Positions 1 to 7,367 of a stretch of DNA of 15,384 bases are shown one piece after another. The DNA comes from Pedobacter sp. UBA5917 (GTDB taxonomy: Bacteria > Bacteroidota > Bacteroidia > Sphingobacteriales > Sphingobacteriaceae). The notes under the pieces were generated by a model, which made no database searches, had not been told where the DNA came from, and saw only the letters and a program-made list of their open reading frames with translations. The DNA lies in the NCBI RefSeq assembly GCF_002432345.1, contig NZ_DJDT01000179.1, positions 1 through 15,384 of the forward strand, given 5' to 3'. Positions within the stretch are counted from its first letter, which is position 1, and every line of letters starts with the position of its first letter. The position numbers and the translations under genes are program-made.

Positions 1-28
1 CCACTACGGTCGAAATGACGGAGTCATT
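1..28. repeat. edge of a dispersed intergenic repeat with a small hairpin
   Basis: The first bases contain the inverted repeat AATGAC-GGA-GTCATT (14-28). Read on the minus strand, the stretch resembles the GTCATTTCGACC-type dispersed intergenic element that I recall from many Bacteroidota genomes. Only its edge lies inside the window. It sits 20 bp beyond the stop of the minus-strand gene, but the T-run (on that strand) comes before the hairpin, so it is not a canonical terminator. Assignment to a repeat family is from memory. Confidence 0.35.
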
Positions 29-47
29 GAAAAAAACAATACAGCCA

Positions 48-1340
48 TTACATGCGCCTAACCTCATAAAACCGCTCTAACCCTTCAACATACCGCTCAA
101 AAAACGCCTTATAATACCCTTTCGGTACCTGCATCCTAAAATTTACCCTGCTAAAAAAACACATTAACCTATAATCCATTTCAGCACCCAGCAAATACCA
201 TAAGTTAGGTTTAGCCTTATCGCGTACCATAAACAAAGCCACATCACTCTTACTTAACTGCAAAACTTTACCATTTACCTTTAGCCTGAGCAAAAACTCG
301 TAATAATTACCCTTATCAGTTAACACGAAGCTTAAAACAGGTACAGTTAACGAAAAAGCCAGTGGTTCCATATTCTTCTTCATCGGCTTGCCTGCAATAT
401 TCCTCATGCCAAAGCTGTATAGGTAATGTGTAAAAGGTTGCTGCACCAGCAGCGGTAAAGCCCTGTTCCATAAATAAAAAAGCTCCAGTTCATTAGCATT
501 ATTAAACAAATTAATTTCAAGCAGGGTTTCCGGTAAATCATCATGTTTGTTGCGATGTATCAGCGCTATCTTTTTCATCGCGAAGCAGATATCATTTAAC
601 ATTAGTTGTTGTGGCGATAAATTTATACCCCCAATATCGTGTGCATTAAACACGAAACCATTATACTGTTTAAACCTTTTCCCATCATTATTGAGCGTAA
701 ATAGGTACGGAACCAGAAAAGGATAATGGTTGGTGTGGAATTTTACCAAATCGGTATTGGCAAAACAATATCCAATACCAACCGAATCTACATTGGTTAT
801 AAGCTGTTTACCAACTACCGCAGCACGTGGTACAACCACCCTTTCAACAACCTCCGGAAAGTAATCATCAGGCTTGTAAAAACCCTTAAACTTTTCCTTT
901 AAGGCAACCTTTAACCTGTTACCACTATTAATAACCGCTATATATTCCGATTGCTCTGTATCCACATTAAAACATTCGGGCCAGTAATACTCATCAAAAT
1001 CGTGGCATCCATTCCACATCATGGCACGCAAGGCACGGTAAGCGCAATAGCTTAAATAGGTTTCGTCCGTATCTATACTACAGCTCACCAGTAAACAATC
1101 GTATGCTACAAAAAGGTAAACCTTTGCAGGCTCCTCTTTATCCAACTTCACACTTATGGTTAACATGCCAACATTAAACGAAAGCGATGCCATTGCCAGC
1201 AGGTTAGGGTTTTTACGCACTCTAAACGCAGTATGCATTTCTAACACCTGTAAGGTTAATATCCTGCTCCCCTTTGCAAAAGGCAGTTTATAAAAACGCG
1301 AAAGCGGTTTCCCCCCAATTGTTTTTAGTTCAGTTATCAT
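48..1340 (-). CDS. hypothetical protein, 430 aa, possibly related to the N-terminal region of SNF2-type helicases
   Basis: I do not recognise this 430-residue protein with certainty. It has no signal peptide, no membrane segment and no obvious catalytic motif. It is rich in aromatic and hydrophobic residues arranged like a mixed alpha/beta fold. The last 100 residues (about 325-430) have the pattern YYEFLLRLK, then NGK, LSKSDVALF, LWYLLG, FF and PKGYYKAFFERYVEGL. From memory this resembles the domain in front of the helicase core in Bacteroidota SNF2 proteins, but there is no helicase domain here, so the similarity is tentative. The ATG at 1340 is chosen because an unusually good GGAG ribosome-binding sequence lies just upstream. 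The gene stands alone, with about 900 bp of noncoding DNA on its 5' side. Base composition is less AT-rich than in the restriction genes. Confidence 0.75.
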   Translation of the reverse strand: MITELKTIGGKPLSRFYKLPFAKGSRILTLQVLEMHTAFRVRKNPNLLAMASLSFNVGMLTISVKLDKEEPAKVYLFVAYDCLLVSCSIDTDETYLSYCAYRALRAMMWNGCHDFDEYYWPECFNVDTEQSEYIAVINSGNRLKVALKEKFKGFYKPDDYFPEVVERVVVPRAAVVGKQLITNVDSVGIGYCFANTDLVKFHTNHYPFLVPYLFTLNNDGKRFKQYNGFVFNAHDIGGINLSPQQLMLNDICFAMKKIALIHRNKHDDLPETLLEINLFNNANELELFYLWNRALPLLVQQPFTHYLYSFGMRNIAGKPMKKNMEPLAFSLTVPVLSFVLTDKGNYYEFLLRLKVNGKVLQLSKSDVALFMVRDKAKPNLWYLLGAEMDYRLMCFFSRVNFRMQVPKGYYKAFFERYVEGLERFYEVRRM

Positions 1341-1346
1341 CTCTTT

Positions 1347-1354
1347 CTCCTTTC
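1347..1354 (-). promoter_or_regulatory. strong Shine-Dalgarno sequence GAAAGGAG
   Basis: On the minus strand GAAAGGAG precedes the ATG at 1340 with a 6-base spacer (AAAGAG). Bacteroidota ribosomes generally make little use of Shine-Dalgarno pairing, and most other genes in this window lack such a sequence, so this is worth noting and helps fix the start. Confidence 0.55.
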
Positions 1355-1505
1355 TATTGGTTTATATTATCAGATCATTGTACCGCTAAGCATAAAGCCA
1401 CGCGAATGTTGCACCATATAAGGCATATAAGGGCATTTAAGCCTTATATCACAATTCACTTCTAAGCGCCATTCAAACCCCCACTGCCCCCCGAAGTATA
1501 TTTCT

Positions 1506-1850
1506 AGGCACCATGCTAACTCCCTTTCAAAACCCCCACAAGCCTTACCGATTACGCCGTTTCCCGATAGCAATCCTATCATGGAGGCACATTTTTTTAA
1601 GGCACTACGCTAACTTGCTTTGAACAACAAACAGGTTTTACCGAAGAACGCCCGTCAATCCTCCCGAATGTTCGGGACAGGGAAATCAAAAAAAATAGGT
1701 GCACCTGCAGAACAAATTGCTTTCAGGGCTCTTCCTATCTGGGCATCATGCTAACTCACTTTCAAAACCCCACAAGCCTTACCGAAGCACGCCGTTAATC
1801 CCAAGGACCGGCGAAATCAAAAAAACAGATGCACAACAGAACAAATAGCA
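1506..1850. repeat. three imperfect direct copies of a repeat of about 55-110 bp
   Basis: Copy A starts at 1506, copy B at 1600 and copy C at 1741. A and C share a core of about 56 bp almost without change: GGCAnCATGCTAACT, CTTTCAAAACCCC, ACAAGCCTTACCGA and ACGCCGTT. B is more diverged (GGCACTACGCTAACTT, TTTTACCGAAGAACGCC) but shares with C a downstream tail with GAAATCAAAAAAA, then GATGCAC or GGTGCAC, and AGAACAAAT. The spacing is unequal (94 and 141 bp), so this is not a simple tandem array. A possible fourth, weaker copy lies near 1459-1497 (CATTCAAACCCCCAC and CCGAAGTA). Confidence 0.6.
1662..1677. repeat. perfect short palindrome TCCCGAA-TG-TTCGGGA
   Basis: Two 7-bp arms are separated by 2 bases inside the middle copy of the 1506-1850 repeat and are absent from the other copies, so it looks like a separate small insertion. 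Similar CCCGAA/TTCGGG palindromes occur as dispersed elements in related genomes (from memory). Confidence 0.5.
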
Positions 1851-1872
1851 CCTCCAAACCTCAAACGCAGTG

Positions 1873-1926
1873 GTTTTGTGTCTCGAATCTGCACAATCAC
1901 CCATTAAGCACAAACCGACACAAAAC
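1873..1926. repeat. 10-bp inverted repeat with 34-nt loop
   Basis: GTTTTGTGTC at 1873-1882 is the exact reverse complement of GACACAAAAC at 1917-1926. The purpose is unknown. It lies between the three-copy repeat and a second, stronger hairpin. Confidence 0.5.
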
Positions 1927-2000
1927 AAAGTGCCGCTGTTTTTTTGATGTGTAGTGGCCTTGTGCGAAAAGGTCCATTGCCGGATTAACAAAGCGCTTTG

Positions 2001-2039
2001 GGTACTTTGGCGCAGCAAAGTACCATGCCCCCGCGGCAT
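2001..2039. repeat. strong hairpin GGTACTTTG-6nt-CAAAGTACC with an adjacent small hairpin
   Basis: The arms are at 2001-2009 and 2016-2024, pair perfectly over 9 bp and are separated by GCGCAG. A second inverted repeat ATGCC-5nt-GGCAT follows directly at 2025-2039. Neither is followed by a T-run on either strand, so they are not canonical terminators. The TACTTTG...CAAAGTA hairpin resembles a mobile or dispersed repeat of Bacteroidota intergenic DNA (from memory). Confidence 0.5.
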
Positions 2040-2190
2040 AGAGCGGTAAAAAAACTCCTATACCAATAAATCCTCTTTCGTATTACCTTCATCAGTAATA
2101 AACCTATTTTGATTAATCACCATCGTTTCCTATCTTCATCCTCAACACCACCAATTTCGAACACAAAAACCGGGTACCAAACCACAGCCA

Positions 2191-2218
2191 ATTGTTTAAA
2201 ACAATGTTACAGTTGTTT
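2191..2218 (+). promoter_or_regulatory. candidate operator: three alternating TTGTTT half-sites
   Basis: ATTGTTT-A-AAACAAT (2191-2205) is a perfect inverted repeat, and AAACAA at 2199-2204 pairs again with TTGTTT at 2213-2218 across 8 bases. Half-sites therefore alternate three times over 28 bp, just upstream of the -7 box of the XRE gene and partly over its expected -33 region. This arrangement fits autoregulation by the XRE protein. It is an inference from position and symmetry only. Confidence 0.4.
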
Positions 2219-2240
2219 CTTACCCCACAAAAAAATTAGA

Positions 2241-2248
2241 TATATTTG
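2241..2248 (+). promoter_or_regulatory. Bacteroidota-type -7 box TATATTTG
   Basis: TATATTTG matches the TAnnTTTG consensus of the primary sigma factor in Bacteroidota exactly. The upstream TTG at 2213-2215 is 25 bp away, longer than the usual spacing of about 20 bp. With transcription starting about 5-7 bases downstream, the mRNA would begin at or near the ATG at 2252, so the XRE gene would be leaderless or would use the ATG at 2279. Confidence 0.4.
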
Positions 2249-2251
2249 GCT

Positions 2252-2659
2252 ATGGAAACCTCATCAAAACCTAACCGCATGCACCTTGGCCGTAAAATTA
2301 GCCGCATACGCGAACTGCGTGGCATGAAACAGGAAGCCCTGGCTACCGAACTGGGTATTAGCCAGCAGGCCATTAGCAAATTAGAGCAGAGCGAAGAAAT
2401 TGAGGATAGCACTTTAGAAAAAGTAGCGAAGGTTTTGGGAGTAACGAAAGAGGCAATACTCCAATTTTCAGATGATGCAGTGGTAAATTATTTCAATACT
2501 TTTAATGACAATAGCTTCAACAATGGAGCATATAATGCTTTTAATTGCAATTTTAATCCTTTAGACAAATTAATGGAAGCATTAGAGGCCAATAAAGAAC
2601 TTTATGAAAGGTTATTGGCTAGTGAAAGAGAGAAAGTGGAAATATTGAAGAATAAATAG
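2252..2659 (+). CDS. XRE-family helix-turn-helix transcriptional regulator, 135 aa
   Basis: Residues 13-69 form a typical XRE/Cro-type DNA-binding domain: GRKISRIRELRGMKQEALA, then the recognition helix ISQQAISKLEQ (36-46) and LEKVAKVLGV. An Asn- and Phe-rich linker follows (about 76-103, NYFNTFNDNSFNNG and so on). A charged C-terminal helix (104-135) could serve for dimerisation. I recall relatives of this whole layout in Pedobacter and similar genera, where they are stand-alone regulators of unknown targets. ATG 2252 is preferred over an in-frame TTG at 2246, which falls inside the -7 box. ATG 2279 is the alternative and leaves the domain intact. Inverted half-sites just upstream suggest autoregulation. 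The next gene is 39 bp downstream on the same strand. Confidence 0.88.
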   Translation: METSSKPNRMHLGRKISRIRELRGMKQEALATELGISQQAISKLEQSEEIEDSTLEKVAKVLGVTKEAILQFSDDAVVNYFNTFNDNSFNNGAYNAFNCNFNPLDKLMEALEANKELYERLLASEREKVEILKNK

Positions 2660-2698
2660 AAAAATAGATATACCAATTCTTTGTCTAATTATAATAAT

Positions 2699-2914
2699 AT
2701 GCCATTTATACATAACGGCGTTCAATTATCTCCGTGTATTGTTGCAAAAGCTAAAATAGCACTTGGTTTAAGTAATATTAGGATCAGAATTAATAATAAG
2801 CGATGTACAGCCTATTATTGGAGAAAAGTTGTTAGAGCGGTGGCTGCTAGGTATAATGTTCCATCAAATATTATGGATAATGCAATAGATGATTATGAAG
2901 TTTATTGTAGTTAA
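2699..2914 (+). CDS. small hypothetical protein, 71 aa
   Basis: I do not recognise this protein. It is basic and probably helical, with a patch RIRINNKRCTAYYWRKVVRAV in its middle (split here as RIRINNKRC and TAYYWRKVVRAV), three cysteines in all and an acidic C-terminus (DNAIDDYEVYCS). The patch could contact nucleic acid, but no family is visible. ATG 2699 is chosen over the in-frame TTG at 2681. It lies 39 bp behind the XRE gene and is probably co-transcribed. Convergent hsdR ends 82 bp further on. It is AT-rich like the restriction genes. That it is a real gene is likely but not certain. Confidence 0.55.
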   Translation: MPFIHNGVQLSPCIVAKAKIALGLSNIRIRINNKRCTAYYWRKVVRAVAARYNVPSNIMDNAIDDYEVYCS

Positions 2915-2996
2915 CTAATAAATTATACTTGAGATAGACAATTGTTATAAAGCTTGTTTAACCAAAATCATGATTTATTTTTACACTTACCCAAAG

Positions 2997-5900
2997 TTAT
3001 AATTGCCCCCCAACTCCTTTAAATTTTTCTACAAAGTCACTAATTCTTTGAAAAACACTTTGTTTCTTAGTTAAATATTGTGGATTTAGAGCACTCATTT
3101 TTGGTAGGATAGCATTCAATTCCATACCATTATCACTTGCAAATTCACGTTTTAATGATGCAGTCATATATCTTTTTGTTGCTTCTTCATTTAAATTTTC
3201 ATCTGTGATGAGTTCGGTAACTTCTTCTTTTTGCTTTTGTTGTGCATACTGGAAGAACGAGTCAATAATATTTGCCTTTTCTTGAATGGCATCTAAATCT
3301 GTTTCATTAATATAATCTACGATTAGACTCTCTTTAGCTCTATTGCCAATACTTGAACGAATTACACGACGAATTTCTTCTACTAAAATCACTTTATCTT
3401 TCGTTTTTTTATTCCGTTCGAATATCAATTCAATGATATAGTCTAGATTGATCTCTTGTGATTTTAATAGATCAACTTCGAAAACAACATCATCCCAATC
3501 TAAATTAGATACCTCAGCTTCTTTACCACTTTTCTCACGTCTAAACCAATCTCGAATATCATTATAGGTTGATCTATAATCTTGCACAACTCTTTCGGGT
3601 AATACCAAAATATTTTGCATAATTGCGATTTCTTCGTCCGTTAAGAAATACTTCGCTTTAAATGCCTCAAAAGCATCTGTATCATTTACATCAATTGTTT
3701 GTAGTGCTTTTAGATAGGTAAACTCATCGTAATTCTGCAAGATATTTTCTACGCGTAAATATTCACCAAAAAGCTTAACGAAGTCTTTTTTACCTTTCTC
3801 TGTTATAATTTCGTCCGGATCAGGAAATTTATTATTTAAATCTTGAACTATTTCTATATAACCTCTACGTGCATCACCTGTAATAATATCTGTAAAACCT
3901 TCTAAATATTCTTTATAGCTTTTTTCTAATACTACATTCTTAGTATTCTTGTCTCCAAATAAGGTAATTGCATCAATAGTTGCTTGCTCTAGATTTCTGA
4001 ATGTAACAATATTGCCGAATGTTTTGGTAGAATCATAAATTCGATTGGTACGCGAATACGCTTGTATTAATCCATGATAACGTAAATTCTTATCTACAAA
4101 CAGCGTATTTAAAGTAGGAGCATCAAAACCAGTAAGGAACATACCGACTACGATTAATAAATCTATCTCTTTATTTTTTACCTTTTCCGAAAGATCACGA
4201 TAATAATTTTGAAATTCCTTGCTCTCTACGCCATAACTTGTTCCAAACATCTTATTATAGTCGTTAATAACTTTAGTTAAAAACTCTTTTGCACTGCTAT
4301 CTAGTGCAGAAGGCTCGAATGTTTCATCTACAATTTCACCAACAGCGTTTTGTTCTTCATTCGCAGCAAAAGAAAATATAGTAGCAATTTTAAGAGATTT
4401 GTCACTTCCCTCTTGTAAATGCTTTAATTCCTCGTAATAACTCTTAGCAGCATCCACACTACTTACTGCAAACATCGCATTAAAGCCACTGTTGCTACCC
4501 AAAGTTCGATGCGTTTTAACTCTAAAATTTTGTAATATATATTTTGAAATTTCGTTTATGCGTATCGGATGTAAAAAAGCTTTTTTAGATTCTGCTGCAC
4601 TCAGTTTTTGTTCATCTATTTCATTCTCTATTCTTTTAAATTTTGGTCTTACATCGTTATAATCCACTTTAAACTTCAATACTTTTTCGTCACGTATGGC
4701 ATCGGTAATCACATAAGAATGCAGTTCTGCGCCAAATACACTTTTTGTACTGTCAGCTCCTAGAGCATTTATCCCTGCAAATATGGGTGTGCCCGTAAAG
4801 CCAAATTGACAGAATTTCTTAAATTTTTTCTTTAGATTTTTTTGAGCCTCACCAAACTGCGAACGATGAGCTTCATCAAAGATGAATACCACTTGTTTAT
4901 GGTAAATATCTAGATCAACTTCTGTCTTCATCAGGTTGTTTAACTTCTGAATCGTAGTTACGATAATCTTGTTGTCGTCCTTGCCGATGTTACGTTTTAG
5001 TCCAACTGTACTCTCGGAACCATTTACGCTATCTGGCGAAAATTTTCGGTATTCTTTCATGGTTTGAAAGTCCAAATCTTTACGATCAACAACAAAAAAG
5101 ACTTTATCTATAAAATCAAGTTGTGTGGCCAAACGAGCAACTTTAAAACTGGTTAATGTTTTACCCGAACCCGTAGTATGCCATATATAACCACCACTTT
5201 CTGGCTTTGACCAATTTCTGGCTTCATACGAGCTTTTTATTTTCCACAAAATTCTTTCTGTTGCAGCAATCTGATATGGACGCATGGTTAGCAAAGTATT
5301 CTTTATATCAAATACCGAATAGGTTAAAATAATATTTAATAACGTATCTTTTTGAAAAAAGGTAGCTGTAAAATCTTTTAGATCTTTTATCAATGAATTA
5401 TCCGCCTTTGCCCAATTCATCGTAAAGTCGAAACTGTTCTTGTTACGCTCTACGGTATTGGCAAAGTATCGGGTATCGGTTCCATTAGAAATCACAAAAA
5501 GCTGCACAAATTTGTACAAAGAATTTTCTGTATTCAAACTTTCTTTGGTATAGCGATGTACTTGATTAAAAGCTTCGCGTATAGCCACACCACGTTTTTT
5601 GAGCTCCACTTGTACCAGGGGTAAACCGTTTACCAATATGGTTACATCATATCTGTTTCTGTGCTTACCTTTTTGTTCTATTTGCGAAATTACCTGTACT
5701 TTATTGCGGGCAATATTCTTTTTATCTACTAGGTAAATGTTTTGAATATGCCCATCATCAAATACAAAATCGTAGATGTGATTATCTTGTATTTTTCTTG
5801 TTTTCTCTACCAAATTATCACTCGGTTTATCCAAATATTCGTCTACAAAGCGTTTCCATTCCTGATCTGTAAATAATGTATTATTCAACGTCTGTAGCTG

Positions 5901-6107
5901 AATTCTCGCATTGGCAAACATTGTTTCGAAGGTTTTGATATCCGCCGGATTTTCATAACCTTGGTTGATTAAATCTTGCACAAACTCACGCTCCAAAGCA
6001 GCCTCCGTTTGGTAATTCACGGGTGCTTCATGTATTGTGCTGTATCTATCGTATTTATCTAAAACAATAAAATTGTTTGATTCGGCTATAGTATTAAATT
6101 GCGGCAT
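2997..6107 (-). CDS. hsdR: type I restriction enzyme, endonuclease/translocase subunit HsdR (type IC, EcoR124I-like)
   Basis: HsdR is the motor and nuclease subunit of the type I complex. It pulls DNA in an ATP-dependent way and cuts far from the target when the site is unmethylated. At 1036 residues it matches the usual length of the EcoR124I class (about 1038). The PD-(D/E)xK nuclease is at D154, E168 and K170 (YDVTILVN, then VELKKRG), in the same spacing as the catalytic residues of EcoR124I HsdR. The SF2 motor follows with Walker A TTGSGKT (311-317), DEAH (411-414), FTGTP (437-441), LIVVGMFLTGFDAP and the motif VI stretch QAYSRTNRIYD. The C-terminal helical region is full length. Sequence agreement with EcoR124I as I remember it runs through the whole chain. 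It is the last gene of the operon, 7 bp after prrC. No frameshift or stop is seen, so it should be active. Confidence 0.97.
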   Translation of the reverse strand: MPQFNTIAESNNFIVLDKYDRYSTIHEAPVNYQTEAALEREFVQDLINQGYENPADIKTFETMFANARIQLQTLNNTLFTDQEWKRFVDEYLDKPSDNLVEKTRKIQDNHIYDFVFDDGHIQNIYLVDKKNIARNKVQVISQIEQKGKHRNRYDVTILVNGLPLVQVELKKRGVAIREAFNQVHRYTKESLNTENSLYKFVQLFVISNGTDTRYFANTVERNKNSFDFTMNWAKADNSLIKDLKDFTATFFQKDTLLNIILTYSVFDIKNTLLTMRPYQIAATERILWKIKSSYEARNWSKPESGGYIWHTTGSGKTLTSFKVARLATQLDFIDKVFFVVDRKDLDFQTMKEYRKFSPDSVNGSESTVGLKRNIGKDDNKIIVTTIQKLNNLMKTEVDLDIYHKQVVFIFDEAHRSQFGEAQKNLKKKFKKFCQFGFTGTPIFAGINALGADSTKSVFGAELHSYVITDAIRDEKVLKFKVDYNDVRPKFKRIENEIDEQKLSAAESKKAFLHPIRINEISKYILQNFRVKTHRTLGSNSGFNAMFAVSSVDAAKSYYEELKHLQEGSDKSLKIATIFSFAANEEQNAVGEIVDETFEPSALDSSAKEFLTKVINDYNKMFGTSYGVESKEFQNYYRDLSEKVKNKEIDLLIVVGMFLTGFDAPTLNTLFVDKNLRYHGLIQAYSRTNRIYDSTKTFGNIVTFRNLEQATIDAITLFGDKNTKNVVLEKSYKEYLEGFTDIITGDARRGYIEIVQDLNNKFPDPDEIITEKGKKDFVKLFGEYLRVENILQNYDEFTYLKALQTIDVNDTDAFEAFKAKYFLTDEEIAIMQNILVLPERVVQDYRSTYNDIRDWFRREKSGKEAEVSNLDWDDVVFEVDLLKSQEINLDYIIELIFERNKKTKDKVILVEEIRRVIRSSIGNRAKESLIVDYINETDLDAIQEKANIIDSFFQYAQQKQKEEVTELITDENLNEEATKRYMTASLKREFASDNGMELNAILPKMSALNPQYLTKKQSVFQRISDFVEKFKGVGGQL

Positions 6108-6114
6108 TATTTAT

Positions 6115-7356
6115 CTAATTTCTAAAATATCCAAAAACCTCTGTTTCTCTCATAATATACTCAAGAATCCTTTTATGATCATCTGTCAATTCATATATCT
6201 CTTCACTAGAATGTTTAGAGTGACTAGAAATATTGATAATACGTGATAAATATAAATCCCTTTCTCCTTCTGTTCTTTCAGGCAATAAGTCACCCCAATT
6301 AGTACGTCCTAAAAAAGTAGCAGTTTTTTCTAAAATATTTCTTAAGAAATTGAAATGATATTTGCTGATTTGACCAGAGATAATAGCGTTTTCAATTTCT
6401 TTTTTTAGTAATAAATGATATGAAAAAGGTGAATCATTAGATTGATTAGACATCTGATATGTCCCATCATCTAATTTGCTTAAAATATACTTTTTGTACC
6501 TTCCATCCTTCAATTCATTATGCAAAACATTATAAAATAAAGGATTGTGCGTAGTAATAATAAACTTAACACCGGATTCGTTCGATTTTATTAATTTAGC
6601 TAAGTGAACTGCTAATTCTATTAAATGATTTTCATCTAATGAACTTACAGGGTCATCAATAAAAACATATTCTAAATTATCAAATTTATTTGTGCTACGT
6701 TCATCTGACTCAGCAATATTTAAAACATCTATCACTTGATCCAACAAATTGCAAAATACGCTCCAAATAAAACAGCTCTCTTCTCCCTTAGAAATTTTCA
6801 CAGTTTCAGAAGATTCTTCATTTCCTCGTTCAAACGTAAATTTTATTTCTGAGAAACTTTCGTTAAAATGAGGAGTCAACTTATCATTGGTATAATGCTG
6901 AAAAATTGATGTAATATTTTGATCTTGACCTTCTTCGGAAAGTACCCAATTTGTAAAAGTATTAGGTTGAATTTTTAAAGTAGGCTCATTTGTACTATTA
7001 TCCCAATAAAACAAATCTTCGGTAAAGGCATTATAATATAATACTTTAATTTCCTCATCTTCATAATCAATCACTACTTCCTCTTGATTTAAAACACTTA
7101 CATTATCATCTAACACTCCATCCTCATTACTTATAGGATCATTTAGATTGGCATTTTCAACTGTCTCAGCGCCTCCTAATGGCAATTCTACTGATGTTAT
7201 TATTTTTTTAAACTCGCGAGAAAGCCGGGTTTTACCTGTTCCATTAAAAGCATAAATAAGTTGAACTTTTACATCTACAGTACTTGCAAGCCTAGCATTA
7301 TTTGTATGCGTTGCATTTCTTAATGTTTGTGCTATTTCGGTTAATGTGTGCCCCAT
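6115..7356 (-). CDS. prrC: PrrC-like anticodon nuclease (ATPase with C-terminal RNase domain)
   Basis: PrrC of E. coli cleaves tRNA-Lys in the anticodon loop. It is held inactive by the type IC enzyme encoded around it and is released when a phage peptide blocks restriction. This 413-residue protein (E. coli PrrC is 396) has Walker A AFNGTGKT (36-43), an ABC-like signature ISKGEES (188-194), Walker B and D-loop VFIDDPVSSLD (231-241) and an H-loop TTHN (H270). The C-terminal part carries R339-x3-E343 (FLRNILEK) and H379 (NISSHS). This resembles the proposed R320/E324/H356 triad of PrrC in both spacing and place. Position supports the call: it lies between hsdS (11 bp) and hsdR (7 bp), as in the prr locus. 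The substrate tRNA is inferred, not shown. Alternatively it is a related HEPN-type RNase with another target. Confidence 0.85.
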   Translation of the reverse strand: MGHTLTEIAQTLRNATHTNNARLASTVDVKVQLIYAFNGTGKTRLSREFKKIITSVELPLGGAETVENANLNDPISNEDGVLDDNVSVLNQEEVVIDYEDEEIKVLYYNAFTEDLFYWDNSTNEPTLKIQPNTFTNWVLSEEGQDQNITSIFQHYTNDKLTPHFNESFSEIKFTFERGNEESSETVKISKGEESCFIWSVFCNLLDQVIDVLNIAESDERSTNKFDNLEYVFIDDPVSSLDENHLIELAVHLAKLIKSNESGVKFIITTHNPLFYNVLHNELKDGRYKKYILSKLDDGTYQMSNQSNDSPFSYHLLLKKEIENAIISGQISKYHFNFLRNILEKTATFLGRTNWGDLLPERTEGERDLYLSRIINISSHSKHSSEEIYELTDDHKRILEYIMRETEVFGYFRN

Positions 7357-7367
7357 ATTCTGCTTAT

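Larger units (their letters stand above)
1341..2240. other. about 900 bp of noncoding DNA with repeats and hairpins
   Basis: No convincing gene lies here. Short open frames exist, but they run through the repeats and hairpins and look like no protein family. The stretch holds a three-copy imperfect repeat (1506-1850), a perfect 7-bp palindrome (1662-1677), a 10-bp stem (1873-1926), a 9-bp hairpin with a 6-nt loop (2001-2024) and, near the XRE gene, a cluster of inverted half-sites. It may be a graveyard of small repetitive elements. Confidence 0.6.

Noticed and set aside
1370..1582. 70-residue minus-strand open frame between the 430-residue gene and the repeats
   Set aside because: It runs through the first repeat copy, shows no family-like pattern and overlaps the leader of the 430-residue gene.
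1779..2039. 86-residue minus-strand open frame
   Set aside because: It is made of repeat copy C and the hairpins at 1873-1926 and 2001-2039, so the openness follows from repeats, not from a protein.
2109..2327. 72-residue plus-strand open frame
   Set aside because: It covers the operator and promoter and overlaps the XRE gene in another frame.
2252..2914. Toxin-antitoxin pair made of the XRE protein and the 71-residue protein
   Set aside because: The small protein has no toxin-like motif (no HEPN, RelE, HipA or PIN pattern) and the gap is 39 bp. Nothing beyond adjacency supports it.
2965..2981. Terminator at AAATCATGATTT followed by ATTTTT, between the 71-residue gene and hsdR
   Set aside because: The palindrome has no loop, so a stable RNA hairpin of only about 4 bp would form. 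Too weak to call.
6115..7356. RloC, the longer zinc-hook relative of PrrC
   Set aside because: 413 residues is too short. There is no long coiled-coil or CxxC zinc hook between the Walker motifs.
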